A DNA stretch of 64,000 nucleotides from SZUA-430 sp031413635 (lineage in GTDB: Bacteria > Pseudomonadota > Alphaproteobacteria > Micropepsales > Micropepsaceae): contig JANOFM010000130.1 in assembly GCA_031413635.1 (NCBI GenBank), forward strand, positions 1 to 64,000, read 5' to 3'. The notes beneath the pieces are model-generated. The model was not told the origin of the DNA. It saw only the letters and a list, made by a program, of their open reading frames with translations, and made no database searches. The first letter of the stretch is position 1. Every line of letters begins with the position of its first letter. The position numbers and the translations under genes were made by a program. Positions 41,443 through 50,208 of the stretch are shown piece by piece.

Positions 41443-41889
41443 ATGCGCAAACTTGTGACAATCGCTGCAACAGCCCTGACGCTGAGCGCGCTGAGCCTCG
41501 CCACACCCGCCTTCGCCGATCACAACGACGCCGGCGGAAACGGCCGCAACAACCAATACCAGAATAACCAGCACGACAACGACGACGGCTATCGCGGCGA
41601 CCGCGGCCGCGACAGGAGCTTCAACTTCGGCCGCCACGAAGGCAATTTCGATCGTTGGGAACGCAGTTGGGGCGACCGTGGCTTTGGCGAGTACCGCCAC
41701 CATCGTCCGCTTTCGTATTGGCAGCTGACGCGCCGCCTTGAGCGCCAGGGCTATTACGGCGTGCGCGGTTTGCGCAAGAGCCACTTCGGTTGGGGCTATC
41801 GCGCCTTCGCGTTCACCGGTCGCGGACGGCCCGTGATGTTGCAAATCAATCCCTACTCGGGCCGCGTCATCCACGTGCGCCACGTGTAA
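41443..41889 (+). CDS. Secreted basic/aromatic protein divergent from the two-component operon
   Basis: A 148-residue protein with a signal peptide (about 1-26, AFA). A low-complexity N/D/G/R region follows to about residue 80, and then a better-ordered C-terminal part (SYWQLTRRLERQGYYGVRGLRK, YRAFAFTGRGRPVMLQINPYSGRVIHV). That closing segment resembles PepSY-like or DUF-type periplasmic domains (Y...G.P..L.IN..SG.I). AGGAG precedes the ATG. It is a likely target of the neighbouring two-component system. Confidence 0.75.
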   Translation: MRKLVTIAATALTLSALSLATPAFADHNDAGGNGRNNQYQNNQHDNDDGYRGDRGRDRSFNFGRHEGNFDRWERSWGDRGFGEYRHHRPLSYWQLTRRLERQGYYGVRGLRKSHFGWGYRAFAFTGRGRPVMLQINPYSGRVIHVRHV

Positions 41890-41912
41890 GCATCAATAAG
41901 TCGTGACTGAAA

Positions 41913-41942
41913 CGCCGGGCGAAATGCCCGGTGTTTTTTTTA
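41913..41942 (+). terminator. Rho-independent terminator after the 41443 gene
   Basis: CGCCGGGC and GCCCGGTG form an 8-base stem (one G-T pair) around GAAAT, followed by eight T residues. The T run overlaps the stop codon of the convergent acyl-CoA dehydrogenase gene. Confidence 0.85.
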
Positions 41943-42965
41943 TGCCGTAAGCGACGGCCAATAGGCTTCCGCCCCGGCCCGCGCCGCAACGCGCCCAAGC
42001 TGTTCGGCCCAAAACGACTCAGACCCGAATTCCGCCCGCCACGACCACAAGCGTCGCGTCGCGAAATGCAGCGAGTGTTCTTTCGTGATGCCGATGGCGC
42101 CGTGTACTTGGTGGGCGATCGAAGCCGCAGCACTCGCCGCCTCGCCACAACGCACCTTCGCCACCGCCGCCGAACGCAAAAGCGCCTGCGGATTTTCGAG
42201 ATCGGCAATCGCGCCATCCGCGGCCATGCCCGCCGCCGCCGTATGACCGGCAAGCACGGCCAATTGCTGTTGAATCGCCTGAAAGCTCGCAATCGGTTTG
42301 CCGAACTGGACGCGCGTACGCGCATACTCGACCGTCTGCAGCAACACGCGCTCGAGCGCGCCCGCCATCGCCACCGAACGCAAGGCAGCACCAGCGCACA
42401 GCAAATCGTGACCGCCAAGACCGGGAACCGCCTTTCCGGCCGTGTCGCCAAAGTCTATGCCGTCGCGCGCTTCGCCGGCGACATTCACGTCGTTCGCAAG
42501 CTTGCCCCGTCGCGTGGCGATCAGCACGGCTTCTTGGCCGCCTTGCGCAGCCAACAGAATGTTGGTCGCGTAACGCCCGAACGCCACGCGGTGCGCGCCG
42601 CCTTCCAGATGCGCGTGATCGCCATGCGTATGCGTGTGCCCGTCGAGCACGGCAAAGCTCAACGGCCCCATCGGCGCTTTGATTTTGCGCGCCGACAAAA
42701 AGGCACGCACGACAATTGTCTCGCCCAGCGGGATCGGCGCCAAATGGCGGGCCGCTGCGCGCAATAGAACTGCCGTGTTGGCAGCGCGTTCCGCCGGCGG
42801 AGTCTCGCGGTCGGCCAGCGTGTCGAGGAATCCCGCCTCGTCGACCGCATCCCACAGCGCCGCCGGCCACTCGCCGGCCTCCGCGCGGTGCAGCAGATCG
42901 CCCGTCACATGCTGCGCGAACAGGCGATGGGCGGCATCGCGGATAAGGTTCGCGGTTTCGCTCAT
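41940..42965 (-). CDS. Acyl-CoA dehydrogenase family protein (small partner subunit)
   Basis: A 341-residue divergent acyl-CoA dehydrogenase. The N-terminal half is short and lacks the usual FAD loop sequences. The C-terminal domain shows YARTRVQFGKPIASFQAIQQQLA and HQVHGAIGITKEHSL, but the position of the catalytic glutamate is not clear. Such proteins often pair with a full-size dehydrogenase to make heteromers, as in the FadE pairs of sterol degradation. Its ATG shares one base with the stop of the partner gene (TGATG), supporting coupling. Confidence 0.85.
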   Translation of the reverse strand: MSETANLIRDAAHRLFAQHVTGDLLHRAEAGEWPAALWDAVDEAGFLDTLADRETPPAERAANTAVLLRAAARHLAPIPLGETIVVRAFLSARKIKAPMGPLSFAVLDGHTHTHGDHAHLEGGAHRVAFGRYATNILLAAQGGQEAVLIATRRGKLANDVNVAGEARDGIDFGDTAGKAVPGLGGHDLLCAGAALRSVAMAGALERVLLQTVEYARTRVQFGKPIASFQAIQQQLAVLAGHTAAAGMAADGAIADLENPQALLRSAAVAKVRCGEAASAAASIAHQVHGAIGITKEHSLHFATRRLWSWRAEFGSESFWAEQLGRVAARAGAEAYWPSLTA

Positions 42966-44128
42966 CACCTCAACCCCAAGCCGCGCGCGATGATACCGCG
43001 CAGGATTTCGCGCGTACCGCCGCGCAGCGAGAACGAAGGCGCGACCTGCGTGAGATAAGCCTGCACGCGAGAGAGCGCCGACTCGGACTGAGGCGACGAC
43101 TCAAGCCCGAATAGATCGTGTGCCAGCTCAGGAATTTCTTGTTCGAACAGCGCGCCCAGATCCTTCACCAACGCCGCCTCAAGCGCCGGATTTGCCCCTT
43201 GTTCAAGCTGCGTCGCCACCGAAAGCGACATGCGGCGCATCGTCGACAGCCTCGCCGTGATCCGTCCCAGCGCGATCGCCACCCGCTCCGAAGGCTTGTC
43301 GCCCGCCGCACCCACCAGATGTTTGAGCAACATCATACTCGACAAGAACCGCTCCGGCCCCGAACGCTCGTAAGCAAGCTCGGCCGTCACCTGCGCCCAG
43401 CCTTGTCCTTCCGCCCCGATCAGCGCGCCGTCGGGCAGCAGCGTGTTGTCGAACACGACTTCGTTGAAGTGCTTGTGCCCTGTCAGATCGGCGATCGGGC
43501 GGATTTGGATTCCGGGCAATGAAAGGTCGACGAGAAATTGCGACAGACCCATCTGACGTTGGTCTTGGCCGTCGCCCGTGCGGAACAGCGCGATCATGTA
43601 GTGCCCGCGATGCGCCCCCGAGCTCCACAATTTGGTGCCGTTGACGCGCCAACCCTCGGTCGCACGCACCGCGCGTGTGCGGACGCTGGCCAGATCGGAA
43701 CCCGAATCGGGTTCGCTCATGCCGATCGAGAAATAGGTTTCGCCTTTGGCAATGCCGGGCAAACAGCGCCGCCGCTGTTCTTCGGTGCCGAACTTCAGCA
43801 GCAACGGCCCGCTTTGACGGTCGGCGACCCAATGCGCCGCCACCGGCGCGCCGGCGGCGAGCAATTCCTCGATCACCACATAACGTTCAAGCGCCGAGCG
43901 TTCGTGCCCGCCATAGGCCTTCGGCCAAGTCATGGCGATAAAACCGCGCGCGCCAAGCTTCTTGGAGAAGTCCGGATTAAACCCGCTCCACGACTGCGCC
44001 TTGAGTTCCGGCGCAAGCGATGCAACTTCGGCCGCAATGAACGCACGCACCTCCGCGCGCAGTCGCTCTGCTTCCGGCGGAAGCGTCGCGAGCTGAAAAC
44101 TGAACGGAAGCGGCTGAGCAAGGTCCAT
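42965..44128 (-). CDS. Acyl-CoA dehydrogenase family protein (large partner subunit)
   Basis: A 387-residue acyl-CoA dehydrogenase with the FAD/substrate loop FSIGMSEPDSGSDLASVRTRA, GTKLWSSGAH, and the C-terminal FAD-contact region FSLRGGTREILRGIIARGLGL. The start MDLAQPLPF at 44128 is preferred over 44152. This and the following smaller dehydrogenase are probably an alpha/beta pair for a branched, cyclic or side-chain acyl-CoA. The substrate is unknown, and no thiolase or hydratase is in the window. Confidence 0.9.
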   Translation of the reverse strand: MDLAQPLPFSFQLATLPPEAERLRAEVRAFIAAEVASLAPELKAQSWSGFNPDFSKKLGARGFIAMTWPKAYGGHERSALERYVVIEELLAAGAPVAAHWVADRQSGPLLLKFGTEEQRRRCLPGIAKGETYFSIGMSEPDSGSDLASVRTRAVRATEGWRVNGTKLWSSGAHRGHYMIALFRTGDGQDQRQMGLSQFLVDLSLPGIQIRPIADLTGHKHFNEVVFDNTLLPDGALIGAEGQGWAQVTAELAYERSGPERFLSSMMLLKHLVGAAGDKPSERVAIALGRITARLSTMRRMSLSVATQLEQGANPALEAALVKDLGALFEQEIPELAHDLFGLESSPQSESALSRVQAYLTQVAPSFSLRGGTREILRGIIARGLGLR

Positions 44129-44189
44129 TGTGGGCCGCACTATGGCGCACAACTTCGACGTTACTCAACCGGCTTCGAACGCAAAGACG

Positions 44190-44312
44190 CTAAAGTCCCA
44201 AACCCAGTTTGCGCTCAAGTTTGCGGCGGCGGCGTACCGCGCTGTCGCGCACCAAAAAGCCGGTGGTAAAGCCCGCCAGCATGATGAACCCGGCGAGGAT
44301 CAGCGCGTCCAT
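44190..44312 (-). CDS. Tiny membrane protein (40 aa), second of an overlapping pair
   Basis: The product is one hydrophobic helix (MDALILAGFIMLAGFTTGFLV) followed by a very basic tail (RRRRKLERK). Its start lies 13 bases inside the preceding 54-residue gene, with GAGG 9 bases before the ATG. The positive tail predicts a cytoplasmic C-terminus. Too small for family assignment. Confidence 0.5.
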   Translation of the reverse strand: MDALILAGFIMLAGFTTGFLVRDSAVRRRRKLERKLGLGL

Positions 44313-44464
44313 GCCGGGTCCTCGCGATAGTCGAAGTTGCGCAGCGACGATTGCGGCCTGAAGTGGCCCTGCAACCCGCGCATCTGGGTCCCCAACGCAC
44401 TGACGCCGAATCCGGCGGCATAACCGATTCCGAACAACACCCCCACCGCGATAAAGAGATCCAT
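44300..44464 (-). CDS. Tiny membrane protein (54 aa), first of an overlapping pair
   Basis: A 54-residue frame with an N-terminal glycine-rich hydrophobic helix (LFIAVGVLFGIGYAAGFGVSAL) and a polar tail (HFRPQSSLRNFDYREDP). GGAG lies upstream of the ATG at 44464. The stop overlaps the start of the 40-residue frame in another phase, a layout of coupled genes. Function unknown. Confidence 0.5.
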   Translation of the reverse strand: MDLFIAVGVLFGIGYAAGFGVSALGTQMRGLQGHFRPQSSLRNFDYREDPAWTR

Positions 44465-44720
44465 CTACCATACTCCGTTCTAATGTCGGATTTTCGAACT
44501 GCGGCGGTCCGGATCTGAATTTCCAAAACTCAATCGCATTGACGAGTTGTGGTCTGGAAACATCAGTCCGGTCTCAAAACGCAAGCGATGCCTTGACACC
44601 GCTGCAATCGCTTATGGATGCGCGCTGTTAACCGGTCAACACTTGAAAAGAAATTTTCTGCTTGGCGAAGTGCATCGCCATGATTCGCCGCGCGTGAAAA
44701 TTGAAATCGATGAACGAGAA

Positions 44721-46685
44721 TCAGTTTTTCCATGCGGATAAGTTGTGCGCACCCACCGGCTGCCCGCCCAACACGCAATCGCCCGTCACTTGCCCGGGCA
44801 CCTCGATCGACTCATTTCCATAGTTGAAGGCGAAAGTGATTCGTCCGCGCCGCCGGATTCGCATGTCGTCGTTCAACAACACGGAATCAACTCCCGCAAG
44901 CGTCAACACGTGCTGCGCGATGTCCGAGGCCAACTCGCGCGACGGCCACGCGGCTAGATAGAAACGCGAATCAAGGCCCACCAGCGCGGGCGCGCCATCC
45001 GAAAAACACGCCATCACGTCAACGCCGTTGGCCGCTTCCAGCGTTTCCGTCCACACGCCTGTCGTGTAGTTGCGATTTCCCCAACCGATATGACGCATCA
45101 CCCCGGGCCGCAAACTCTCGACGCGCGTAACCCTCACCGGCAAAAGCGATTGCAGAGGACCGGGCGGAAGATTCCCCGGAATCTGAAAACTCTCGGTTTT
45201 GGCGCCCGTACGAATCCCAAAGACGGTAACCCCGCCGAACGCCGCGAACGCTTTCGCCGCGCCTTCGCCGATATGCGGCAGGCTCGGCACGAACGCGGCG
45301 CGATAGGGCGAAAGATCGTGACCGGGCGCAACGATGTCGACATCGACGCCCAGCCGCCGCAACGCCGAATACCAAGCAAACACCAACGCCAAATAGCTAA
45401 ATCCGCGGCCTTGCGGCTGGATCGCATGCATCCAAGCCGCGTCGTAATCGAACACGATGGCGACCGGCGCCGCGGCGGCGGGCGTTGCGGCGACATCGCG
45501 CCACCACTCGGCATCGAGTTCTCGGGCAACCTGCGCCGCTTCATGCCCGCCGACATCGAGCACGTTGTCAGGTCGATTGAGCCCTGCATGCATCTGTTCC
45601 TGAGCGAACGGCGCCTGACGCCAGCGGAAAAAGCTGACGACGTCGGCGCCGTGCGCCAACGCTTCCCATGCCCACAACCGCACCATGCCGGGTGACGGCG
45701 CCGGATTCCACGCCGACCAGTTTACCGGGCCCGGTTGTTGCTCCATCACCCAAAACCGGCCGCGCCCGACGCCGCGATAAAGATCGTGATGGAACGCCGA
45801 AATATCGGGATGCCCCGTCGTCGCATAACGCAGACGTTCGGCCTCGGTGAAACCGGTGTGCGGCAGGCTGTCCGTAAAGCCCAGCGGATAGGAATCCCAG
45901 CTGGCAAGATCGAGCGTCTCGCCCGTCTTGAAATGATCGAAGTCGAGAAAGCCGCCCATGAAGTTGTGAGTGACGAAACGCCCCGGCGAAAGCCTGCGCA
46001 AAATCTCCACCTGCTCGGCGTTGAAGGTCGCGACCTGATCGGAGGAAAAGCGAAAAAAATCGAGCCGGTGAATCGGATTAAGTTCCGTGACCGCCGACAT
46101 CGGCAAATCGATCTCGTCGAATGAGCGATACTCCATGCTCCAAAACCGATTGCCCCACGCTTCGTTGAGCTCGTCGATGTTGCCGTACTTCCTTTCAAGC
46201 CAGTGCCGGAACGCACGCATGGCATCGGGCGAATACGAGCGAACCGTATCGTGACAGCCATACTCGTTGTCGGTCTGCCAGCCCGTGACGGCCTCGTGCC
46301 GGCCGTAGCGCGCGGCAACGGCTTCGCTGATACGCCGGCTTTCGGCGCGGTAGGTTTCGCTTGAAAAGCAGTAATGCCGCCGCGACCCGAAACGGCGCAC
46401 CCGGCCTCGGTCGTCGACCGGCAGGACATCGGGAAATCGGTCGATCAGCCATTTCGGGGGTGTCGCGGTTGGTGTCCCCATGACGATCTTGAGACCCGCC
46501 GCACCCAGTGTCGCAACTGCCCGGTCGAGCCAGTCCCAGTCGAACTGGCCGGGGTCGGGCTCGATCGCGCTCCAGGCGAATTCCCCGATCCGGACATAGG
46601 TCAGGCCCAGCGCGGCCATCCGCCTCGCATCGCTGGCCCAAAGGCTTTCGGGCCACTGTTCGGGATAGTAGCAAACGCCCAGCAT
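44721..46685 (-). CDS. Beta-galactosidase, glycoside hydrolase family 42
   Basis: A 654-residue GH42 enzyme without a signal peptide. The N-terminus is typical (GVCYYPEQWPESLWASDARRMAALGLTYVRIGEFAWS). The acid/base glutamate is in TDNEYGCHD and the nucleophile in FWVMEQQPGPVNW. A trimerisation domain and a C-terminal beta domain follow. GH42 enzymes release galactose from small oligosaccharides inside the cell. Here the gene stands alone without a sugar transporter or regulator. AAGGAAG precedes the ATG. Confidence 0.95.
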   Translation of the reverse strand: MLGVCYYPEQWPESLWASDARRMAALGLTYVRIGEFAWSAIEPDPGQFDWDWLDRAVATLGAAGLKIVMGTPTATPPKWLIDRFPDVLPVDDRGRVRRFGSRRHYCFSSETYRAESRRISEAVAARYGRHEAVTGWQTDNEYGCHDTVRSYSPDAMRAFRHWLERKYGNIDELNEAWGNRFWSMEYRSFDEIDLPMSAVTELNPIHRLDFFRFSSDQVATFNAEQVEILRRLSPGRFVTHNFMGGFLDFDHFKTGETLDLASWDSYPLGFTDSLPHTGFTEAERLRYATTGHPDISAFHHDLYRGVGRGRFWVMEQQPGPVNWSAWNPAPSPGMVRLWAWEALAHGADVVSFFRWRQAPFAQEQMHAGLNRPDNVLDVGGHEAAQVARELDAEWWRDVAATPAAAAPVAIVFDYDAAWMHAIQPQGRGFSYLALVFAWYSALRRLGVDVDIVAPGHDLSPYRAAFVPSLPHIGEGAAKAFAAFGGVTVFGIRTGAKTESFQIPGNLPPGPLQSLLPVRVTRVESLRPGVMRHIGWGNRNYTTGVWTETLEAANGVDVMACFSDGAPALVGLDSRFYLAAWPSRELASDIAQHVLTLAGVDSVLLNDDMRIRRRGRITFAFNYGNESIEVPGQVTGDCVLGGQPVGAHNLSAWKN

Positions 46686-46808
46686 GAAACTTCCTTAAGG
46701 ATGGAGTGTCGCAATTTCGCCTAACCGATGGGTGAGTGACAATGGCGCCTAGCGATCCGGCGATCCGGATGAAACAATACCCGCAGTTGAGAGCTTTAAG
46801 CGACGCCC

Positions 46809-48968
46809 ATGGCCGAAAACGACTCCGACGGCGACTTATCCATCGCGCCCGACCCTTGGGAGCACGATCCCGTCCGCACGCGCCGGCCGTGGTGGTTCTG
46901 GCTTGCGACCGCCTTCGGCGCCGTAATCCTGTTCTTTTCGGCGGCGTTCGTTGCGCTCTATTACTGGTACCAGCCCGACTTACCGCTAACCGCCGACCTT
47001 GGCGAACTCAATCGCACGCCGTCGATCACGCTGACGGATGCGGGCGGCAAGACGTTTGCCACGCGGGGCGCCGCCTTCGGCTACCGCGTGAAAGTCGAGG
47101 AGATGCCGGCCCATCTCCCGGCGGCATTCATCGTCACCGAAGACCGGCGCTTCTATTCGCATTCGGGTATCGACGTGCGCGGCTTGTTGCGCGCGATGCT
47201 CGCCAATTGGCAAGCGGGCGCCGTCGTGCAGGGCGGTTCGACCATCACGCAGCAATTGGCGAAGAACACGTTCCTGAAGCCCGAGCGAACCTGGACCCGC
47301 AAGTTCGAAGAGATGTTCCTCGCCTTCTGGCTCGAGCGTCACTATTCGAAAGAGCAAATACTCACACTCTATCTCAACCGCATCTATCTGGGCTCGGGCG
47401 CCTACGGCGTCGATGCCGCGGCGCGGGAATATTTCGGCAAATCGGTGCGCGACGTGACCCTGCCCGAAGCCGCGATGCTCGCCGCGCTGACGCGCGCGCC
47501 CTCGCGCTATTCGCCGGAAGCCGACTTGAAGCTCGCCCAGCAGCGCGCCAACCTGGTCGTCGATCTGATGCTCGAAGACGGGTTGATCAACGACGACGAA
47601 GCCAAGAAGGCGAAAACCAAGCCCGCCAAACCTGTTCTGAAAGAAGGCGTCGAAAGCGCCAACTACTTCGCCGACTTCGTGATGGACCAGCTGACCAAGC
47701 TCGACATCGCGCGCGACAAGGACCTGATCGTGCGCACCACGATCGACACCAAGCTTCAAACCGCCGCGCAGAAAAACCTGACCGCGATCTTGGATCGCGA
47801 CGGAAAAAACCGGGCCGTCAGCCAAGGCGCACTGATTGCGATGGAACCCAGCGGCGCCGTGCGCAGCCTCGTCGGCGGCCGCGACTACACGCAGTCGACC
47901 TTCAATCGCGCCTTTCAAGCCCATCGCCAGCCCGGCTCGGCGTTCAAGCCGTTCGTTTATCTCGCCGCCCTCGAACACGGCCTGTCGCCCGACGACATTC
48001 GCGACGACGCGCCCTACGAAAACCGCGGCTGGATGCCCGAGAACTACGACGGCAGTTATCTCGGCCCCATCACGCTGCGCGAGGCGCTGGCGAAATCGGT
48101 GAACACGGTCGCCGTGCGCGTTGCCGACGAAGTGGGCCGGCGCAAGGTGATCGAAGTCGCCCAGCGTCTCGGCATCCAATCGCCGCTCGAACCCAATCGA
48201 TCGCTCCCGCTCGGCACCTCGGAAGTGACGCTTTATGAGATGACACGCGCTTTCGGCGCTTTCGCCAATAACGGAAACCGCGTCGATCCTTATGTCATCT
48301 TGGATGTAAAAACCGCAGACGGCACGGTGCTCTACGAATACCGCGCCGCGCCGCCGATCACGGTGATGAACCAGCAGGCGCTGTCGGACATGAATCAGAT
48401 GCTGTTCGAGGTCGTGCAAACCGGTACCGGACAGCGCGCCAGTCTCGACCCAAGACCCGCCGGCGCCAAGACCGGCACCAGCCAGGAATGGCACGACGCC
48501 TGGTTCGTCGGTTACACCGCCGACTTCATCACCGGCGTTTGGGTCGGAAACGACGACAGCACGGCGATGGGTCGGGTCGTGGGCGGCACGATCCCAGCCT
48601 CGATCTGGAAAGCCTATATGACCGCGGCTCATCGCAACCTGCCGATCCGCAACTTGCCCGGCGTCGACCCCTACGGCGAAGACTATTCCGAAAGCCAAAA
48701 CGGCAACTACGAAGACAATCCTTGGGTCGAGCGCGACGCCGATGGCAACCCGCGTAACGACGATCGCGGCTTGGTCGAGGAATTCTTCGATGACTTGTTC
48801 GGTCGCCGCGAGCCGCGAACATCGGCCCCGCTTCCGCAGCCACCTCCGCCGCCGCCCGTCGCACCACGGCCTTCGCCGGAGGTCGAGGAAGGCACCGACC
48901 CGCCGTCCGACGAGCCCGGCCCGTACCGCCAGCCCGAGCCCGACCCGGAAGAATCCTCGCCTTTTTGA
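46809..48968 (+). CDS. Penicillin-binding protein 1A family (bifunctional transglycosylase/transpeptidase)
   Basis: This 719-residue class A PBP has a membrane anchor at about 29-51 and a GT51 transglycosylase domain at about 75-245 (TEDRRFYSHSGID, GGSTITQQLAKN, RIYLGSGAYGVDAA). A transpeptidase domain follows, with active serine GSAFKPF, KSVN and AKTGTS. A long proline- and acid-rich tail (from about 655) ends the protein. It polymerises and cross-links cell wall. At 719 residues it is nearer to PBP1C/PBP2d-type short enzymes than to the ~850-residue E. coli PBP1A. Confidence 0.93.
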   Translation: MAENDSDGDLSIAPDPWEHDPVRTRRPWWFWLATAFGAVILFFSAAFVALYYWYQPDLPLTADLGELNRTPSITLTDAGGKTFATRGAAFGYRVKVEEMPAHLPAAFIVTEDRRFYSHSGIDVRGLLRAMLANWQAGAVVQGGSTITQQLAKNTFLKPERTWTRKFEEMFLAFWLERHYSKEQILTLYLNRIYLGSGAYGVDAAAREYFGKSVRDVTLPEAAMLAALTRAPSRYSPEADLKLAQQRANLVVDLMLEDGLINDDEAKKAKTKPAKPVLKEGVESANYFADFVMDQLTKLDIARDKDLIVRTTIDTKLQTAAQKNLTAILDRDGKNRAVSQGALIAMEPSGAVRSLVGGRDYTQSTFNRAFQAHRQPGSAFKPFVYLAALEHGLSPDDIRDDAPYENRGWMPENYDGSYLGPITLREALAKSVNTVAVRVADEVGRRKVIEVAQRLGIQSPLEPNRSLPLGTSEVTLYEMTRAFGAFANNGNRVDPYVILDVKTADGTVLYEYRAAPPITVMNQQALSDMNQMLFEVVQTGTGQRASLDPRPAGAKTGTSQEWHDAWFVGYTADFITGVWVGNDDSTAMGRVVGGTIPASIWKAYMTAAHRNLPIRNLPGVDPYGEDYSESQNGNYEDNPWVERDADGNPRNDDRGLVEEFFDDLFGRREPRTSAPLPQPPPPPPVAPRPSPEVEEGTDPPSDEPGPYRQPEPDPEESSPF

Positions 48969-49029
48969 GCCGTTTGCCAATCGTTGACGATTTTGTGCGA
49001 CAGCAGTGCGATTAGGGGAACTAAACATC

Positions 49030-49602
49030 GTGTGGTTTGCATCGCGTTTGATCGGCGCATTGGTGTTGGCGATCGTCCTTGGTCTTGGAAGCGCGTATGT
49101 ATCCGTCATGTCGCTGCGCGGCGCGCATACCATCCGGAACGGTCCGTGGACGACAAGCCTTGAGACGGGCGGTACCGATGCCGGCATGTACATGCGCGCC
49201 TTTGTGGCGCTGACCGGCCTACTCGCGCTGAACAAGGACGAGACGATTTATTATGGCGCGACGCGCGACAGCAGCGGCGAACCGCTCGACGGTGCCTGCG
49301 CCTATCGTATCGAGGGCCGCGATCCGGACGCGCGCTGGTGGAGCGTCACGCTTTACGGCACCGACCACTATCTGATTGCAAACCCCTCGAACCGCTATTC
49401 TGTCAGCCGCTCGAACGTGACGCGCGCGACCAACGGCACGTTCGTCATCCGCCTGTCGGCCACACCCGAGCCCAGCAATTGGATCGCGACCTCGCCCGAC
49501 GGCTTTCAAATCACGCTTCGCCTCTACAATCCCAGCGAAACGGTCATAGCCGATCCCGCCGCCGCGCCTCTGCCGTCGATCGTGAAGGAGGCTTGCGCAT
49601 GA
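49030..49602 (+). CDS. DUF1214 domain protein
   Basis: A 190-residue protein with a membrane or signal segment (LIGALVLAIVLGLGSAYVSV) and a DUF1214 domain (GPWTTSLETGGTDAGMYMRAFVALTGLLAL, RWWSVTLYGTDHYLIANPSNRYSV, WIATSPDGFQITLRLYNP). The GTG at 49030 with AGGGGAAC upstream is the best start. The next gene encodes DUF1254 and overlaps by 4 bases. These two domains are commonly fused in longer proteins; here they are separate and coupled. Confidence 0.85.
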   Translation: MWFASRLIGALVLAIVLGLGSAYVSVMSLRGAHTIRNGPWTTSLETGGTDAGMYMRAFVALTGLLALNKDETIYYGATRDSSGEPLDGACAYRIEGRDPDARWWSVTLYGTDHYLIANPSNRYSVSRSNVTRATNGTFVIRLSATPEPSNWIATSPDGFQITLRLYNPSETVIADPAAAPLPSIVKEACA

Positions 49603-50150
49603 TGCGCTGGATCAAATGGTCGGCCTTCGTTGCAATCGTTGCAACCGTCGTCCACTACGCTGCCGTCACCGCGTTGCCCGGCATGATCATGTGGCGCGTG
49701 ATGGGCCAAGCGGCCGCGAAAGGCACAAACACGATCGTCCACACCGAACGCAGCACCGCCGCCTCGCGCGCGATCGTCAAACCCAGCCCCGACCTGCTCT
49801 ATTCGCGCTGCATCTACGACGTAACGCGCACGCCGTTGAAGATCACCACCGCGGCTCCCACGGGCACCTATTGGTCGGTGGCGCTCTACGCGGCGAATAC
49901 GGACAATTTCTTCGTCCTCAACGACACCGGCGCAAAGGGACGTCCGGCGACGATCATCATCGTGGGTCCGGGCCGCATCGTGCCGCCGCAGCCCGAGGGC
50001 ACCTATGTCGTCAGCACGCCGACACCCAAGGGCCTCGTCCTCTTCCGCACGCTCCTCAACGACGACGCGCGCGAAGGCGAAATCGATACAGAACGCCGCA
50101 CTGCAAGCTGTGAAACGCTGCGGCCCGCAGGAGCGCGTGAATCCATGTGA
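49599..50150 (+). CDS. DUF1254 domain protein
   Basis: A 183-residue protein with an N-terminal membrane segment (WSAFVAIVATVVHYAAVTALPG) and a DUF1254-like domain (LLYSRCIYDVTRTPLKITTAAPTGTYWSVALYAANTDNFFVLND). The start is ATG 49599, overlapping the stop of the DUF1214 gene, with AAGGAGG upstream. It is probably a periplasmic partner of that protein. The biochemical role is unknown. Confidence 0.85.
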   Translation: MMRWIKWSAFVAIVATVVHYAAVTALPGMIMWRVMGQAAAKGTNTIVHTERSTAASRAIVKPSPDLLYSRCIYDVTRTPLKITTAAPTGTYWSVALYAANTDNFFVLNDTGAKGRPATIIIVGPGRIVPPQPEGTYVVSTPTPKGLVLFRTLLNDDAREGEIDTERRTASCETLRPAGARESM

Positions 50151-50208
50151 CCCATCCGGGGTTGTTAGGCTAATCTCACGTCAACGACCTTGCACCCGAG
50201 ACGACATC

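Noticed and set aside
46986..49235. A 749-codon open frame on the minus strand
   Set aside because: It is opposite the PBP gene, which has all catalytic motifs; the antisense product has no family features.
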